Below are positions 1 through 11,170 of a stretch of 64,000 nucleotides of DNA, one piece after another. Under the pieces are notes generated by a model. It searched no databases. It saw only the letters and a list, made by a program, of their open reading frames with translations, and had not been told where the DNA came from. The first letter of the stretch is position 1, and each line of letters opens with the position of its first letter. A program made the translations under genes and the position numbers. The stretch is from Costus lasius. Taxonomy: Eukaryota; Streptophyta; Magnoliopsida; Zingiberales; Costaceae. The DNA lies in NCBI GenBank assembly GCA_027563935.2, contig CM050451.1:26179565-26243564 (forward strand), read 5' to 3'.

Positions 1-124
1 TGACAAGAAGTGAAGCTTCTGAAGAAAATCAATGAAATAAGCTGAAAAGAGATGTAAAAATATGAAAATAGGTCTCGATTCACTAGTAAAAATTAGTCTA
101 AAAGACTAAAAATACGAGACATCA
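1..124 (-). repeat. Tip of an Athila-type LTR, cut by the window edge
   Basis: Read on the minus strand from 124, the sequence starts TGATGTCTCG and aligns by eye with the first 120 bases of the Athila B LTR that starts at 5332 (shared T-rich stretch, then the 'cttatttc..ttcag/gg aa..ttcactt' stretch). It begins exactly where the copia-like LTR stops matching its relatives, so it looks like an Athila LTR inserted into that copia LTR. The rest lies outside the window. Confidence 0.55.
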
Positions 125-480
125 TGCATCTCCTATCACTTGTAAGGATAACTCATGACACCAAGTCATTGCCTCACAGCGGGTCTGTCCAGTATATCCA
201 CCACTGATATACCCATATGTCTGCGTTATCATCTCGCACCTAACCAGCCCATATACTAGTCTCGCAAGTATCATAGTTGTCTCATATCTACTAAGGTATA
301 TTGACTGGGGATAAGAGTTTGAGCACAGATCCAATCTGTCTCCAAGGACATTATCATATAAGTACATGATCGCAGATGTAAGCAAATAATGATAACGACA
401 ATGCTAGAATGATATATAAATATCAAAGTCAAGTAGTACAATAATGGACCATACTAGGTCCTAGGGCATATACACCAACA
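125..480 (-). mobile_element. Ty1/copia-like LTR, 5' part only
   Basis: The minus strand starts TGTTGGTGTATATGCCCTAG at 480 and follows the starts of the LTRs at 22251 and 47869 for about 350 bases (shared landmarks: 'gataatgtccctggagacag', 'ggatatgggaca', 'cccgctgtgaggca'). The start at 480 interrupts the RT of Athila A inside its GIVLGHL block, so this is an insertion into element A. The LTR is cut short at about 125 by the Athila LTR tip. Copia assignment rests on a related LTR at 15604 that follows a copia-style purine tract. Confidence 0.75.
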
Positions 481-1388
481 GGACTATGCCTTCTCGGACC
501 ATGAAGTGGCACTTCTCCCAATTCAACACCAAGTTCACCACTTCACATCTCTGCAAGACTTTAGAAAGGTTAGATAAACAATGGTTGAAAGAAGAGCCAT
601 ACACAGAAAAGTCATCCATGAAGTCCTCATTGTAGTCAACGAAGATTGCCATTATCGCCCATTGAAATATGGCAGGAGCATTGCAAAGGCCAAAGGGCGT
701 CCTCCTATATGCATAAGTACCATAGGGGTAGGTGAAAGTTATTTTCTCTTGATCATCAGGGTGGATAGATATCTAGAAAAAACTTAAAAAACTATCCAGA
801 AAACAAAAGTAAGAGTTATGTGCTAGTCTTTCTAACATTTGATCAATGAATGATAATGGGAAGTGGTCTTTTCTTGTGGCCGCATTCAATTTCCTATAAT
901 CTATGCACATCCTCCATCCTGTGACCATGTGTGTAGGTATCAACTCATCAGAATCATTCTTGACCACTATAATGCCTCCCTTTTTAGGAAAAACATGTAC
1001 TGGGCTCACCCAAGAACTATTAGAGATGGGGTAAATGACCCCTGCATCCAATAGTTTGAGCACTTTCTTCTTCACAATCTCCTTCATATGCGGGTTCAAT
1101 CGGCGTTGAAATTCCATTGATGGCTTGCTATCTTGCTCAAGTAAGATCCTGTGCATGCAAATAGAAGGGTGAATTCCTTTAATATCGTTAAGTGAATAAC
1201 CAATTACCTTTTTTGTGAAAACGGAGTTCTTCTACAAGGAGTTCAATTTGCTCTTTGTTCAGTTCATCATTCACTATCACTGGGCATATAGAGTTATCAC
1301 ATAGGAATTCATATCTCAATGTGTTAGGTAAACTCTTGAATTCAATCCTCTTTGACTCTGGTTCCTCTAAATTCTCTTCAGATGTCAC
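481..1388 (-). pseudogene. Protease-RT linker and reverse transcriptase fragment, Athila A
   Basis: The linker before RT (EFKSLPNTLRYEFL block, 1388-1188) and the RT N-terminus ([42 protein letters not shown]; 1156-773) are well preserved. The first catalytic aspartate block is FLDSF in place of the usual FLDGYSG. A second open piece (652-461) has the FMDD active site followed by FSVYGSSF, but the stretch before FMDD is a few residues short. Stops and a frameshift lie between the pieces. The frame ends at 480, where a copia LTR begins. RNase H and integrase are missing. RT would copy the element RNA in cytoplasmic particles; this copy cannot be active. Confidence 0.8.
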
Positions 1389-1996
1389 TTATAACTTCAA
1401 GGGCTTAGACTCAATTATTGGGCACGAGTCTAAAAGTTCAGAATAGTTTTTAGCGTGCTCTTCAATGTCTTTCTCCTTAGCATTAATCAAACTTAACTCA
1501 AGTGGATCCACTTCTCCCTTGTAAGGTTCAATATGTCTTATAGCTTTCTCAATAATATCTACACTGCAACATGTACCTACAAGAGAAGGTTTTTTCAAAG
1601 AATCAGATAAGTCAAACTGTACAACATTATCATCGATGTTCAAATCTAGTTTTCCATTTTTTACACCGATGACAACACCGGATGTGGCTAGAAAAGGTCT
1701 CCCAAGAATAATAGGGAGTCTGCCATTCTCAACTATCTCTAAAACAACAAAATCAGATAGGACAAAGTAATCTCCCACTTTGATTGGTACATCTTCCATG
1801 ATACCAACGGGATGACGAATTGATCTGTCTGCAAGCTGTAAAGAAATATTGGTTGCCTTCAAGTCTCCAATTCCAGCTGTTTGCACAAAGAGAGAGGCAT
1901 AAGGCTAACGCTCGCTCCCAAATGATATAGAGCCCGCTGGAATGTCATCTCCTCAATTTGGTAGGGTATAAAAAAACTGCCAGGGTCTTTGAGTTT
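1389..1996 (-). pseudogene. Aspartic protease, Athila A, active-site Asp lost
   Basis: The retroviral-type aspartic protease region of an Athila polyprotein. The long open part (1886-1389) carries the family blocks ISLQLADRS, HPVGI, VPIKVGDYF, LPIILGRPFLAT and DVKNGKLDL-like residues. Just upstream, the active-site block that reads CDLGASVS in relatives (28526-29566, 59036-59344) reads YHLGASVS, so the catalytic Asp is His. A frameshift follows in the SLCKKLD block. The enzyme would normally cut Gag-Pol; this copy cannot. Confidence 0.8.
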
Positions 1997-3851
1997 CTAG
2001 GGCAGCTTATTTTGTATGATCGCACTGCACTCCTTAGTAAGTGCAACTGTCCCTTGTTCCTCCAGCTTTCTCTTATTGGACAATATCTCCTTTAGAAATT
2101 TAGCGTAGGTGGGTATCTGTGATAGAGCATTAACAAAAGGTATGTTAATGTAAAGTTTTTTAAGAACTTCTAGAAATTTACCAGATTGCCGATATAGCTT
2201 AGCCTTGTTTAGCCTCTGTGGGAATGGGACTGGCGACTTGTAAGTAGGTGGCCCCACATAGGGCCGTTTCTCTTCAATTGTCTCAGTCCTTGCTGGTGTC
2301 CTCTCTTGGTTCGGTTCTCTTGTTTCTGGTGTCTCATCATCTTGTCTGTCATCACTTGGCATCTTGGGGTCTTCAAGTTGTTTGCCACTTCGAGTGGAGA
2401 TTGCATTGCAATGCTCCCTCGGGTTCACTTCAGGTTGTGATGGAAGCTTTCCTGTAGCCCTAGTGGATGAGCTAGCTTGCTGGGATAGCTGATTCTCTAG
2501 CATCTTATTGTGGCCTGCTAAGGCATCCATCCTTGATGTCATATGCTTCATTGCCTCACTTAGTACTTCAATTTGTTTACTCTGGGTTGCCATAGAGGAC
2601 TGAAGTAAAGATTCCATATTTGACTTATGTGGTCGATTATAACTCCTAGCTTGGAATCTTATAGGCTGTCTATAATTTCCTTGTGGAGATTGTCCTGCTG
2701 GTGGTGCTTGTCTTGGTTGCACTAGTTGGGTAGTTCGGTATGAGAAATTTGGGTGGTTGTGCCATCCTGGATTATAGGTGTTGGAATATGGATTGTTCAT
2801 GAGATTGATATTTCCAACTGCTTTCATATGTTTAGGATGATTCTGGCCCATTTGACCATTCCCCAACTGACATTCTGTACCTACATGACCTATGACTACA
2901 TATTTCATGAGATAAAGAATTAGAATCAACAGAATTAACTGATAAAGAATCAATCTTCCTAGTTAAGGTATCTACCTTGGTAGCAAGAGAGGTTAAGTAT
3001 CAAGTTCAAGTTTACCTGCCTGGCTACAAGGTGTACCCCTTTCTAAAGACCATTGGTGGTGATTCATTGCCATATCTTCCAAGAGGTTCATGGCATCTTC
3101 AACCCCTCTGTTCATTAAAGCTCCTCCAGTTGTGGCATCAACTATGAGCCTTGTGTCATAGTTCAATCCATTGTAAAATGTATGAACCAAAACCCAAGTC
3201 TATGCTATAATGTGGGCACAATCTCTACAACTCTTTGAAGCTGTCCCAAGCCTCATACAAAGATTCTCTATCCTTTTGCATAAAGCTCATGATTTGATTT
3301 CTCAATTGTATCATCTTGGAAGGAGGAAAGTACTTGGAAAGGAAAGCTTGCGACACTTCTCCCCACGTCCTTATGGAAACTAAAGGTATCGTATGCAACC
3401 ACACTCTTGCTCTATCCCTCAAAGAAAAAGGGAATAGTCTCAACCTGATGGCATCAGTAGAAACACTGTTAATTTTTAATGTGTCACAATACTCTAAAAA
3501 GATTGCAAGATCCATGTTGGGGTCCTCAAGAGGAGAACCACCAAACTGATGTTGTTGAGCCCTAGAGAGTAAAGCCTGTTTGATCTCGAAATTATTGGCC
3601 TCCACATTCGGCTTAGCAATGCCTGACTGTAGTCCTTGGATGGGGGGAGTAGCATAATCCCTCAGGGTTCGGTTGTTGTTGTTCCCCACAGCTTGGGGCG
3701 CTTGACCCTTATCTAGATTCAAAGGAATGGGCTCCATTTGAGTTAGATTTTCTTTCTCCTGAATTTGCTTGAGTTTTCTTTTTCTTCTGAATGTTCTCTC
3801 AATCTCAAGATTTAGATTGTAAAGGTCACCTGTTCTCAAGCTTCTTTTCAT
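1997..3851 (-). pseudogene. Gag (capsid-nucleocapsid), Athila A, frameshifted
   Basis: The start at 3851 matches other Athila gags (charged N-terminus with IERTFRRKRK). The capsid blocks follow in order: LRDYATPPIQGL, ANNFEIKQALL, FGGSPLEDPN, FLEYCDTLKI, RLRLFPFSLRD, KYFPPSK, LYEAWDSFKEL; a stop follows at 3225. The next piece (3190-2993) has the TFYNGLNYDTRL and GGALMN blocks. The last piece (2953-1997) has a degraded zinc knuckle (GHVGTEC kept, both leading cysteines lost), then a Pro/Gln-rich region, a helical KMLENQLSQQA stretch and the conserved FPQRL..FLEVLKKLYINIPF tail leading into protease. At least two frame breaks are visible. Confidence 0.85.
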
Positions 3852-3985
3852 AAAAAGATATTAAGCACAATGGTTAAGCTCAAGAAAAGCAAAAGAAGAA
3901 ACCAAAATAAAAAAGTAGTAAATAAACAAAAATAAACAAAGCTTAGTCTACTAATTCTCAGAAATGCACTAACATTAACTATTGC

Positions 3986-4002
3986 TCCCCGGCAATGGCG
4001 CA
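3986..4002 (-). promoter_or_regulatory. tRNA-Asp-type primer binding site, Athila A
   Basis: The minus strand reads TGCGCCATTGCCGGGGA, one base short of and one substitution away from the plant tRNA-Asp complement TGGCGCCGTTGCCGGGGA. It lies a few bases inside the LTR end, as expected for first-strand priming. Confidence 0.8.
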
Positions 4003-4009
4003 AAAAACT

Positions 4010-4983
4010 TGACACGTACCGCAAGTACACGGTAATGTCACAGTAATATAAAAAATTGTCGATCCCACAGGGAGTAAGGTTAATTACTAGTAAATCCGAG
4101 TTTTAGAAGCTAAGCAATTCAAATTGGGGTTTTAAAAATAATTCAATTAACTTTAATCAAATAAAACAAAGGAAATCAAATGCAACTACAAGGAAGGTGT
4201 CAATAGTAGAGACATCAGGGCTTCGGTATCCACCACATTGATGAATCTATGGTGCTTTAGATATAGGTGTTGAGCCAGGCATGAGATCTATACCAAACTC
4301 TACTTCTCTATCTGGTGGCAAAGTTATACAAGAATAACCATAACAAGGTCAGATGTGCATGAATTGCATCATCTTATCCATTATCATAAAATTTTCCATA
4401 TTAATGCAAGAAAACCATCCAAATTCGATATGATTACACCAAATTAGAGAATAAAATAGCTATTTTAGGGTATTTTAACGTAATCTATGGTTTTGGAAAA
4501 ACATAAATCTAGGCTTAGGGTAGAAACTTGCCTGAATCAAAGATTTGAGCTCTCTAATCTCTTCTTCTCCAATTTCACCACCTTCACTTTGCTCTCCCCC
4601 AATCCAAATGAAAGTTACTAGTGAAAACCTTCATCTTTTCCCTTTTTTTCCTTTAGCCTTATCCCTTAGTAGGAGGTGCCAAGTGTAGGTTGATTCCATC
4701 TCTCAAGCAAGCTTGAGGTGGCATGGAAGCTAAGCATGGCATAGTAAGTAAATGCTCAATTCTCACTTACATTTCTCTTTTCCACTTTCTCTTTTTTTTT
4801 TATTTCTCCTAACTTGACTTTTAGTTCCCTTCCTTTAACAATACTTCACTTGATATGTAGTATGTATCATGACATGAATGGGTGACAAAATACAAATGTG
4901 CTTTGATGCTAATGTAAAATGGAATGAGATTAAAAATATGAGTTAATCTTCATAATTAGTGTACTAAAAGCATGGATATTACA
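4010..4983 (-). repeat. Probable 5' LTR of Athila A
   Basis: The inner boundary is clear: the minus strand ends ..GTACGTGTCA just before the primer site, and the last 60 bases resemble the LTR ends of Athila B and E (GTGCACTTGCGG-like, 'cccacaggga'). The outer boundary is less sure; I place it at TGTAATATCC (4983), where homology to a foreign gag fragment begins. Most of the LTR differs from those of B and E, although the gag-pol regions are close. Confidence 0.5.
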
Positions 4984-5331
4984 TAAGTGCTAATGTGTCA
5001 AAGGCTAGCCTATACTCACCAATGGTACCAGATCCCTGGTGTATGCTACTGTATTGGTCCAGGAGGCGCTGCCTATAAGAGGGGGGAACATACCGCTCAC
5101 AGAGGTGGTACTTCATTTCATCCCACCGTGTAATGGGTGGGAGGGATTGCTACTCTAGTTGTTGTTCCACATTTGCCCAATGCAGACGAGCTGGACCCTT
5201 TAGTAAGAGGTGCGCAAAGTTGACGCGCAGGTGTTGGGGCATAGCACACCACTCAAAGTAGTTGTTGACCGACGCGGCCCAATCAAGGAACCATGTGGCG
5301 TCGAGGCTACCATAAAAGGGTGCAGGTGAGG
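4984..5331 (-). pseudogene. Gypsy (chromovirus-like) gag fragment
   Basis: Minus-strand translation gives capsid blocks matching the gag at 44826-45978: FYGSLDATWFLDWAASVNNYFEW, LKGPARLHWANVEQQ, then in other frames WDEMKYHLCERYVPP and LLDQYSSIHQGSGTIGEYRLAFDTLA. These correspond to SLDPQVFLEWAADMDRYFEW, MKEKYVPPSYKQRLLDQF and QGSGTVDEFKTRFDDL in the other copy. Both ends are cut, by the Athila A LTR on the left and the Athila B LTR on the right. It is probably the older sequence into which the two Athila elements went. Confidence 0.75.
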
Positions 5332-6824
5332 TGATGCCTTGCATTTTAATAGTAATTTCTAGTATTATTTCATCTCAAATTTAGGCATATTTTAATGTTT
5401 TTATACTCCATTTAGGCTTATTTACTTGTTTGCTTCGGAATCTTTACTTTTTCTTATTTTTGTGAAATTTTAGGTAAAATCACCCAATTTTGAAATCTTT
5501 TGAAGATTATAAAGTCATGGGGGATTCCTTACAAGAAGATGAAGCCGCACGTCAAATTTGGGCCCAATTCGAGCTTCTTTGGAAAATACAGCCAAGTGAA
5601 CCTGGCGGGGTTCACCGGTGCTTTCACTGGATGTCCAGAAATTCACAGAACACAACACGGCTTACCCATGGTTTTGGTATTCACCCGTGATTCTCTCGGA
5701 GGAAGTTTGCACAGTAGACTTCATTGTTGGGTGAACCCTGTGGGGTTCACCGGTGATTCTTACTAAAAAGAACTGCACAGTAGACTTCACAGCCGGGTGA
5801 ATCCGGTGGGGTTCACCCATGATCACGAATTCATAGACCGACATTCACTCGGTTTCTCTTCGATTTCAGGCCCTAGAAAAATTCAAAAAAGGTAAGAAAA
5901 TATGCTTTGGAAAGCTAAGAGGGAGACGAATCTAAATAATATAAAATCCCTCTTTCTTGTTGCCAAATTAAGGAGAAATTGGTGCATGAAGTGGCTAGGG
6001 CAAATGAAACAGGTGACACAACATTTTTGGGGCGATTTCGAGAGATTGGAGTGTCAAATCTTCATGATTCTTGGGGATCTTGTTCGGTTCATCCTCTCCT
6101 TGCTCTCTAAAACGTTTTATAGCAATTTTCTAATATTTTAGAGAGATTTATGCGAGCTTTCATGATTATTATAGAGTAAAACCCTTTTCGGGACTTGGTT
6201 GAAACCCACTGATGAATTTTTTTCATGCAATTTTAATCAATTCTGTTATTTTGATGTTCGTATGAGTATATTTTACCTTGGTGTTATTATTTCATGATAT
6301 TTCTTTGGCCACGTAGTATCGTGTGGTAGTTGATGCGATCCCGATCGAGAGGAGGATCGTGTTGACGGATTCCCTAGGTAAAACTTACGAATCTTTGACA
6401 TGAGAGTGCTTAGATTTCGCTCAAGGGTAGCACAATCGTCCATCGAACTCATTGGGTTTATCTAGAATGATCCCCCGCGAGAGTACGAGATCGTTCTGGA
6501 TAGGCACCAAGGTGTACCGACCGAGAGGGGCATTCTATACTTTTGGGAAGATTCATTGTGCAATTTTATGAACACTTGTAATAGATAACTTTTAATGCAG
6601 TTAGATTTATCAGTGCGGTGGATACTGAAGTCCCGATCTCTCTCTATAGATATCTACAACATCGTTGTGATTGATTTCCTCGTTCTCGCTTACTGTTTCT
6701 AAAACCCTATTACGAATTGCTTAGCTATTGAGACTTAGATTTTCTGGTACTTAACCTTGCTCCTTATGGGTTCGACAACCTTTTATATTACTTCGACATT
6801 ACCATGCACTTGCGGGACGTGTCA
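5332..6824 (+). repeat. 5' LTR of Athila B
   Basis: It starts TGATGCCTTGCA and ends ..GGGACGTGTCA, 6 bases before the primer site; length 1493 bp. Its start is nearly the same as the minus-strand start of the Athila E LTR (62928), including the shared GGTAAAATCACCCAATT stretch. The part from about 5590 to 5830 carries three copies of a palindromic unit around GTGAACC..GGTTCACC. The last 130 bases (ACTTCGACATTACCATGCACTTGCGGGAC) are typical of Athila LTR ends. Confidence 0.85.
5590..5830. repeat. Palindromic GTGAACC/GGTTCACC array in the Athila B LTR
   Basis: Units centred near 5612, 5744 and 5803, with a half unit near 5687. Each has a GGTGAA-type left arm and a GGGGTTCACC right arm around a short G/C core, and two are preceded by GCACAGTAGACTTCA. 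The same units occur in the Athila E LTR (62427-62672) and in the Athila B spacer (12655-13080). Confidence 0.8.
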
Positions 6825-6830
6825 AGTTTT

Positions 6831-6848
6831 TGGCGCCGTTGCCAGGGA
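6831..6848 (+). promoter_or_regulatory. tRNA-Asp-type primer binding site, Athila B
   Basis: TGGCGCCGTTGCCAGGGA, one mismatch from the plant tRNA-Asp 3' end complement, 6 bases downstream of the LTR end. Confidence 0.85.
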
Positions 6849-6983
6849 GCAATGGCTAATATTAGTATATTTCTGAGGATTGGTACACTAAGTTTAGTTA
6901 ATTCTGTTGCTTTACTACTTTTTGTCTTAGCTCCTTTTGTTACTTATCTTAAAGGTTTGCAACTGCGTTTGACAATTTTTTTT

Positions 6984-8846
6984 ATGCAAAGAAGCTTTAG
7001 AGAGGTGAATTTTTCGAAGTAGATCTTGAGATAGAAATGACTTTAAGAGGAAGAAGGAAACTCAAGTAACTTCAGCAAAAAGAAGATCAAAATCAAATGG
7101 AGCATATTCCGTTGGACCTGAACAATGATCAAGCACCCCAACCTGTGGGGAATAATAATAACAGAATACTAAGAGATTATGCTGCCCCCTCCATTCATGG
7201 GCTACAATCAGGAATTGCTAGACCGAATGTAGAAGCCAATAATTTTGAGATTAAGCACGCTTTACTTTCTATGGTTCAACAACATCAATTTGGTGGTTCT
7301 CCTTTTGAGGACCCCAACATGCATCTTGCTATATTTTTAGAGTATTGTGATACATTGAAAATTAATGGTGTTTTCTACTGATGCTATGAGGTTGAGATTG
7401 TTCCCCTTCTCTTTAAGGAACAGAGCAAGAGCATAGCTTCATATAATACCTTCAGCTTCCATAAGGACATGGGGAGAGTTGTCACAAACCTTCCTTTCAA
7501 CGTACTTCCCTTCTTCCAAGACAATACAACTTAGAAATCAAATCACGAGTTTCATGTAGAAGGATGGAGAATTATTGTATGAGGCTTGGGACAGATTCAA
7601 AGAGTTGCAGAGAATGTGTCCACATCATGGCATAGAGACTTGGGTTTTGGTTCACACATTCTATAATGGACTGAACTATAACACAAAGCTCACAGTAGAT
7701 GCTGCGGCTGGAGGAGTTTTAATGAATAGAGGAGTTGAAGATGTCATGAACCTCCTAGAAGACATGGTAATGAATCACCATCAATGGTCTTCAGAACGAG
7801 GTATACCTTCCAGGCAATCAAGTAAACTCAAACTTGATACTTTACCTGCTCTTGCTACGAAGGTAGATACTTTAACTAGGAAGATTGACTATTGATCTGT
7901 AAATTTTGTGGATGCTAATTGTTTATCTTGTGAGATGTGTGGAGTTGTAGGCCATGTAGGTACAGAATGCCATTTGGGAGATGGTCAATTGACTCAAAGT
8001 CATTCTGAACACATAATGCTGTTGGAAATATGAATCTTTTGAATAACCCATATTCCAACACCTACAATCTAGGATAGCGCAACCATCCAAATTTCTCATA
8101 CTGAACCACCCAACCAATGCAACTAGGACAAGTGCCACCACAAAGTCAACCACCACAAGGGAATTTCAGACAACCTCCACAAGGAAATTATAGACAACCA
8201 CCTGGGTTTCAAGGCAGAAACTATAATCCACCACAGAAGTCGAACCAGGATTCTCAACTTGACTCCTTCATGATAAACCAGAGTAAACAAATTGAAAGAT
8301 TAACTGAGATGATGAAAATCATGATGTCAAGAATAGATTCCTTGGAGACTCATAATAAGATGTTGGAGAATCAGCTAGCCCAGCAAGCTAGCTCATCCTC
8401 CAGAGCACCAGGAAAACTTCCATCACAGCCTGAAGTTAACCTGAGGGAGCATTGCAATGAAATCTCCACTCGAAGTGGCAAACAACTTGAAGATCCCGAT
8501 AACACATGAGCCAACTAATGACAGAAGAGAAAATGCAATACTAGACAGAAGAGATCTGAACCGTGATACAACACCAGTAACACATGAGCAAACTAAAAAA
8601 GAACATCCCTATGTGGGGCCGCCATCTTACAAACCTTCAATCCCTTTCCCACAGAGACTTGTCAAAGCCAAATTAGACAAATAATTCGGTAAGCTTTTGG
8701 AAGTTCTTAAGAAACTCTATATTAACATGCCCTTTGTTGATGCCCTTTCACAGATGCCCACCTATGCCAAATTTCTAAAGGACATCTTGTCTAACAAGAA
8801 GAAGCTAGAAGAATAAGGAATATTTGCACTTACTGAGCAGTGCAGC
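6984..8846 (+). pseudogene. Gag, Athila B, several frame breaks
   Basis: The probable start at 6984 (MQRSFREV) is followed at once by a frame break. The main pieces are 7097-7381 (LRDYAAPSIHGL, ANNFEIKHALL, FGGSPFEDPN, FLEYCDTLKI), 7575-7895 (YEAWDRFKELQRMCPHHG, TFYNGLNYNT, AAAGG), a zinc knuckle at about 7929-7970 with all four ligands (C-x2-C-x4-H-x4-C), 8117-8509 (Pro/Gln-rich repeats QPPQGN, then KMLENQLAQQASSSS) and 8457-8684 plus beyond (PFPQRLVKAKLDK, then a stop, then LEVLKKLYINMPF). Gag would form the particle shell and bind RNA. Confidence 0.85.
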
Positions 8847-9770
8847 ATGATTATACAAAACAAACTCCCCCAAAAACTCAAAGATCCAAGTAGCTTCTCT
8901 ATATCCTGCCAGATTGGAGAGATGACTTTCCAGCGAGCCTTATGCAATTTGGGAGTGAGTGTCAGCTTTATGCCTCTATCTTTATGTAAAAAGCTAGACT
9001 TGGGAGATTTGAAGAGTACCAATATTTCTTTACAGCTGACAGACAGATTAGTTCGCTGTCCCATTGGTATCTTGGACGATGTGCCAATAAAAGTTAGAGA
9101 TCATTTTGTTCTTACAGATTTTGTTGTCTTAGAAATTAATAAGGATGACAGACTCCCTATCATTCTAGGGAGACCTTTTCTTGCTACTGCTGGTGCTGTC
9201 ATCGATGTCAAAAACAAGAAACTGGATTTGAACATCGATGACAATGTTGTTCAATTTGATTTGTCTGACTCTTTGAAAAAACCTTCTCTTGTAGGTACAT
9301 GCTGTAGTGTGAACATCATTGAGAAAGTTATGCAGCATTTTGAACCTTACAAGAGAAAGGTAGATCCACTGGAGTTGAGCCTAATCAATGGCGAAGAACA
9401 TGATATTGAGGAAAATGCCAAAGAGTACACCGCACTACTAGACTCAGACCGAACCATGGAGTATACATCTAAGAAGTTGGGGGCTGCACCTGAAAATAAT
9501 CATGAAGAACAAGGACCAAAGAAACTCGAATTCAAAAGCCTACCCAGCACATTGAGATACGAATTCTTAGGTGACAATTCTGCATACCCTGTGATAGTAA
9601 GTGCTGAATTGAATAAAGAGCAAACTAAACTCCTCCTCGGAGAACTCCGTCTTCACAAAAAGGTAATCAGCTATTCACTTGATGACATTAAGGGAATTAA
9701 CCCTTCGATTTGCATGCACAGGATCTTACTAGAGGAAAATAGCAAGCTTTTAGTGGAATTTCAATGCTGA
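8847..9770 (+). pseudogene. Aspartic protease and linker, Athila B, active-site Asp to Asn
   Basis: Open for 307 codons. IIQNKLPQKLKDPSSF precedes the active-site block, which reads CNLGVS where intact relatives read CDLGAS, so the catalytic Asp is Asn. VPIKVRDHF, LPIILGRPFLAT and DVKNKKLDL follow, then the acidic linker and the SLPSTLRYEFLGDNS and IKGINPSICMHRI blocks before RT. The frame stops at LVEFQC, a few codons before the RT frame at 9783. A long open frame with a dead active site suggests limited decay by point mutation. Confidence 0.85.
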
Positions 9771-9782
9771 CTTAACCCACAT

Positions 9783-11135
9783 ATGAAAGATGTTGTGAAG
9801 AAGGAAGTACTCAAACTTTTAGATGCAGGAGTCATATACCCCATATTAGATAGTTCTTGGGTGAGCCCGGTACATGTTGTACCAAAGAAGGGAGGTATCA
9901 TAGTAATTAAGAATGATTCAAATGAGTTAATACACATACGCACAATTACTGGGTGGAGAATGTGTATTAACTACAGGAAGTTGAATTCCACTACGAGAAA
10001 AGATCACTTCCCTTTACCATTCATTGATCAGATGTTAGATAGACTAGCTCATAAATCTTATTTTTGTTTTTCGGATAGATTTTTAGGTTTCTTCCAAATT
10101 CTCATCCATCAGACAATCCAGAGAAAATGACATTTACCTGTCCCTATGGTACTTATGCATATAGGAGGATGCCCTTCAGGCTTTGCAATGCCCCTGCGAC
10201 CTTTCAACGAGAAATGATGATAATATTTGCTGATTATAATGAATATTTTATGGATATATCCATGGATGAATTTTCGATGTATGGTTCCTCCTTTAACCAT
10301 TGCTTGTCTAACTTTTCTAAGGTCTTGTAGAGATGTGAAAAGGTGAACCTGATGCTGAACTGGGAGAAGTGTCACTTCATGGTCAGGAGAGGCATAGTCC
10401 TTGGGCATCTAATCTTTGAGCGTGGGATAGAAGTAGATAGAGTGAAAGCTGAAGTCATTGAGAATCTGAAACCACCTACAATAGTCAAGGGAATCCGAAG
10501 CTTTCTAGGGCACGCTGGGTTTTATAGGAGATTTATCAAGGATTTTTCTAAAACAGCCCGTCCTTTAACTGATCTGCTTGCTAAGGATTTAATCTTTTGT
10601 TTTGACAGGGAATATGAAGAAGCTTTTATGAAACTCAAAGTGGCCCTGATAACTGCACCAATAATCCAACCTCTAGACTGGTCCCTACCTTTTGAACTCA
10701 TGTGTGATGCAAGTGACCAAGCTGTGGGGGTGGTCTTGGGGCAAAGGAATGACAAAACGTTGCATGTTATATACTATGCGAGTAGAACACTTGATGATGC
10801 ACAAATGAATTATGCCACCACAGAAAAGGAGCTACTTGCAATAGTTTTTGCTTTCAATAAGTTTTACTCATATTTAGTTAATTCGAGAGTAATGTTTTTA
10901 CTGATCATGCAGCTATCAAATATTTGGTTAACAAGAAAGATGTCAAGCCAAGACTTATTCGATGGATACTTCTTTTGCAAGAATTTGATGTCTAAATTAG
11001 AGACAAGAAAGGGAGTGAAAACCTTGTAGCAGACCACCTCTCACGGCTGGAGCGAGATGTTGATAAGAGCCATGAAGAAGAGTTGGAAATAAATGACACA
11101 TTCCCAGAAGAGCATCTCTATGCACTCTTAGAATA
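9783..11135 (+). pseudogene. Reverse transcriptase-RNase H, Athila B, broken
   Basis: RT starts with [17 protein letters not shown]. The first catalytic Asp is kept in FSDRFLGFFQ, but the polymerase motif is MDEFSMYG in place of MDDFSVYG, so one of the paired Asp residues is Glu. Stops or frame breaks occur at about 10128 and 10328. The thumb and connection ([28 protein letters not shown]) run into RNase H with CDASD and TTEKELLA. The frame then shifts near the third RNase H motif and ends with a degraded ADHLSRLE-like segment at 11030-11060. It sits between protease and integrase, as in all Ty3/gypsy elements. Confidence 0.85.
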
Positions 11136-11170
11136 ACAAGTACCATGGTACGTAGATTTTGTGAACTATA

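Larger units (their letters stand above)
481..4983 (-). mobile_element. Athila-type Ty3/gypsy retrotransposon A (truncated)
   Basis: In minus orientation the order is LTR (4010-4983), tRNA-Asp-type primer site, gag, protease, RT. The element is cut inside RT at 480 by a copia-like LTR. RNase H, integrase and the 3' LTR are not in the window. Several stops and frameshifts show that it is a dead copy. It lies head-to-head with Athila B, separated by a short gag fragment of another gypsy family. Confidence 0.85.
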
